Origin: Calditrichia bacterium
GTDB taxonomy: Bacteria; Calditrichota; Calditrichia; RBG-13-44-9; J075
Assembly (NCBI GenBank): GCA_028284905.1
Contig: JANQQU010000036.1
Location: 1-64,000, forward strand
Reading direction: 5' to 3'
DNA length: 64,000 nt
Shown: one piece after another, positions 62,230-64,000 of the stretch
Position numbering within the stretch: position 1 is the first letter of the stretch
Layout: the number at the start of each line of letters is the position of its first letter
Made by a program: the position numbers and the translations under genes
Notes under the pieces: generated by a model
The model's input: only the letters and a program-made list of their open reading frames with translations
Told to the model about the DNA's origin: nothing
Databases searched by the model: none

Positions 62230-64000
62230 TTATTTAAGCAACAACATTTTTCGAACCTGGCTTTGATCAGCAACCTTCAATTCATAAAAATAGACACCGG
62301 AAGCCTGCTCACTGGCATCCCATTGCAGGTAATAGCTACCCGCCTGACGGGACTCATTTAATAAAGTAACCACCGAAGCACCAAGCGAATCGTAAATATT
62401 CACCTGCACATTCGCTGCCCTGCTCAATTCAAATTGAATTGTCGTTGTTGGGTTAAAAGGATTGGGGAAATTCGGATGCAGGATAAATCCCTCCACCACT
62501 GCAGGTGATCCGAAATCATCGGAAATTGCCACTAATCCGGACACCCAGCGTAAATCCCCCAGTGCTTCGCCATCGTCTGCCAGGCCGAGCACCGGCGAAT
62601 TCCCCGCCAGGGTAAAATTACCGTCCAAGCGATTTTCATATAACGGGTCCAGATTTACCATGCCATTTCCGGTCCCGGCATCCCGATTGGTTACCAGCGG
62701 ACCGACATTGAAGGTATCGCAATAGGAAATGGTCGAGAGAAGGCCTTCAATAATCAACGATTCACTATTCCCCGGACTATTACTAAAAATGCTATTTTTA
62801 ATAGAAGAAGCATCGCAATCCCGCAAATAAATGATGCGCGAATTATTGTTGCCGCAATTATCAAAGGTTGAGTGATTAATACGCACTCGGGGTTGGGGTG
62901 TAAAGGGAACGGTATCGCCGCCATAAACAAAGATCGCTTCTTTTCCCGTTTCCCAGAAAGTGCAGTTACTGATTTCGAGCCAGTCGGCATTATGCTCGCC
63001 ACTACCTTCAACTTCCTCATTCAGGCGCAAACCGATACCCGTGCTATTTTCGAACAGGCAATTGGCAAACACCAGCGAATCTGCATAGCTACCGGCATGT
63101 GCCCGGAAAAAATTACCATCAGTATCGTCGCCGACATCGCGTAGATAACAATCATTCAGATTCAATACAAAAGAGGTGTTTAGCGATTGATCATCGGTTC
63201 GAATGATGTATCTTGCCGGAGTTGCACTGCCTGCCATGCCATCCAACTCAATGCTGTCGAGACGCAATGATCCGCCTTGCTGAATGACAAAAATACTGCG
63301 TGGCTCAGCAGTGCTGTTATTATTGCGAATCACCGGACGATCTTCGGCATTGGCAGCTTTTCGAATCACTAAAGGCACATTGATGATGATATCCTGGTCA
63401 TTCAAATATTCCCCGGATTGCAACTCGAGAATATCGCCGGGTAAAGCGTTATCTACTGCCTGCATCAGGGCATTCTGTGCCGGCGCTACCTGCTGAATAT
63501 TCGACGGCAACGGCCACCAATGCGGGCCGGTATTTTCGCTGTTGACCGGATGAATTGTCACCGGAGCGGTAGAATACTGATCGGCCCCGACATCTTTGCT
63601 GCTTCCCCGGGAATGTCCGTCCATATCGATGGTCACATCGGGATAGTCTCCGCTTGCCGCCCCAATGACCGGACTGTTCACATTATCTGGCCTCCATAGG
63701 CTATCGCTCCCCAATTGCAACAGTGGATCCAGTTCGTCAATGCCGCCGGGCGACGTGATCCCCAGCGGAGAGCCAAACATAATATTCCCTTCATATTGCA
63801 TATTTTGTGGCGTGTCTTCATAGTCAATCAATTGCGCGCTATTGGTTGTATAAGCGACATTGTTGGCAATAACACAATCGAGCGGCGGCAAGGTGCGTTC
63901 GTCATCATTTCCGGCACCAATCAGAAACGGATTACGGCAGTTAACGAAAGTATTAAACATCACCGTTGCCCGCTTCACCTGAAAGTAACGGTTCAGGGGA
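62230..64000 (-). CDS. PL6-like protein with second beta-helix and sorting tail, N-terminus beyond window
   Basis: About 590 residues of the C-terminal part; the frame runs off the right edge. The first visible residues (LNRYFQVKRATVMFNTFVN) align with SLSKHFRINRAIITYNTLVN of the complete PL6 lyase at 54923-56704, so the catalytic PL6 helix is mostly outside. After an SKDVGADQYS end-of-module motif a second beta-helix module follows (about 155-480 of the visible part: VDNALPGDILELQSGEYL, then many strand words), and the sorting tail FILHPNFPNPFNPTTTIQF ... VRKMLLLK. The methionine at 63978 is not the real start. Confidence 0.85.
   Translation of the reverse strand, partial: PLNRYFQVKRATVMFNTFVNCRNPFLIGAGNDDERTLPPLDCVIANNVAYTTNSAQLIDYEDTPQNMQYEGNIMFGSPLGITSPGGIDELDPLLQLGSDSLWRPDNVNSPVIGAASGDYPDVTIDMDGHSRGSSKDVGADQYSTAPVTIHPVNSENTGPHWWPLPSNIQQVAPAQNALMQAVDNALPGDILELQSGEYLNDQDIIINVPLVIRKAANAEDRPVIRNNNSTAEPRSIFVIQQGGSLRLDSIELDGMAGSATPARYIIRTDDQSLNTSFVLNLNDCYLRDVGDDTDGNFFRAHAGSYADSLVFANCLFENSTGIGLRLNEEVEGSGEHNADWLEISNCTFWETGKEAIFVYGGDTVPFTPQPRVRINHSTFDNCGNNNSRIIYLRDCDASSIKNSIFSNSPGNSESLIIEGLLSTISYCDTFNVGPLVTNRDAGTGNGMVNLDPLYENRLDGNFTLAGNSPVLGLADDGEALGDLRWVSGLVAISDDFGSPAVVEGFILHPNFPNPFNPTTTIQFELSRAANVQVNIYDSLGASVVTLLNESRQAGSYYLQWDASEQASGVYFYELKVADQSQVRKMLLLK

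Overview
Organism. The window looks like a chromosomal piece of a bacterium from the FCB superphylum outside the classical Bacteroidota, most likely Calditrichota or a KSB1-like relative (inference). Five secreted proteins end in the C-terminal sorting domain with the signature YPNPFNPxTxI and a terminal MxLLK/R, the type IX secretion-like tail typical of those lineages. A hybrid two-component system of the Bacteroidota/FCB type is present. Several promoters fit TTGACA/TATAAT, unlike the Bacteroidota -7/-33 elements. I found no tRNA, rRNA, CRISPR array, insertion sequence or phage gene.

Layout. 1-12.7 kb: a Wzx flippase and PhnP-like hydrolase, then a DNA-damage block (lexA, a LexA-like protein without HTH or catalytic residues, an AlkA-like HhH-GPD glycosylase, a VOC protein, tag), an orphan ECF sigma factor, a GT1 glycosyltransferase, a lipoprotein metallopeptidase and an acyl-CoA dehydrogenase. 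13-19.5 kb: a YfhO-type membrane protein converging on an operon of SpoIID-like protein, prfB (with an intact programmed +1 frameshift) and a glucuronyl C5-epimerase-like protein. 19.6-28.9 kb: a signalling block with an orphan solute-binding protein translationally coupled to a Cache histidine kinase, an NtrC-type activator, a beta-barrel, an HDOD protein and a hybrid sensor whose phospho-acceptor His is replaced by Ala. 28.9-38.1 kb: M61 peptidase, HTTM membrane pair, MacB-like permease, aldo/keto reductase, and an NrtR-type regulator with a PncC/CinA-like gene, both with the same operator-like palindrome. 38.6-51.5 kb: HEAT-cyclophilin lipoprotein, a 1478-residue hybrid sensor/AraC regulator, and a 1763-residue secreted beta-helix protein.

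51.6-64 kb is almost entirely on the minus strand and reads as an alginate/uronate utilisation locus: a PL6 alginate lyase with visible catalytic Lys/Arg, a second PL6-like protein cut by the right edge, a jelly-roll lyase-like protein, two paralogous beta-helix proteins (one lipoprotein, one with the sorting tail), KDPG aldolase (eda) and KDG kinase (kdgK). The surface enzymes would release unsaturated uronates, and KdgK plus Eda finish the route to pyruvate and glyceraldehyde-3-phosphate. The reductase that makes KDG and the transporters are not in the window.

The intergenic regions carry several unrelated families of short iterated or inverted-word repeats. One family, built on GAATTCC words, lies in frame inside the large hybrid sensor at two domain linkers. 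The most unusual items are the dead LexA paralogue, the His-less hybrid kinase, the in-frame repeat insertions and the NrtR operator that exactly fills a promoter spacer in front of an apparently leaderless gene.
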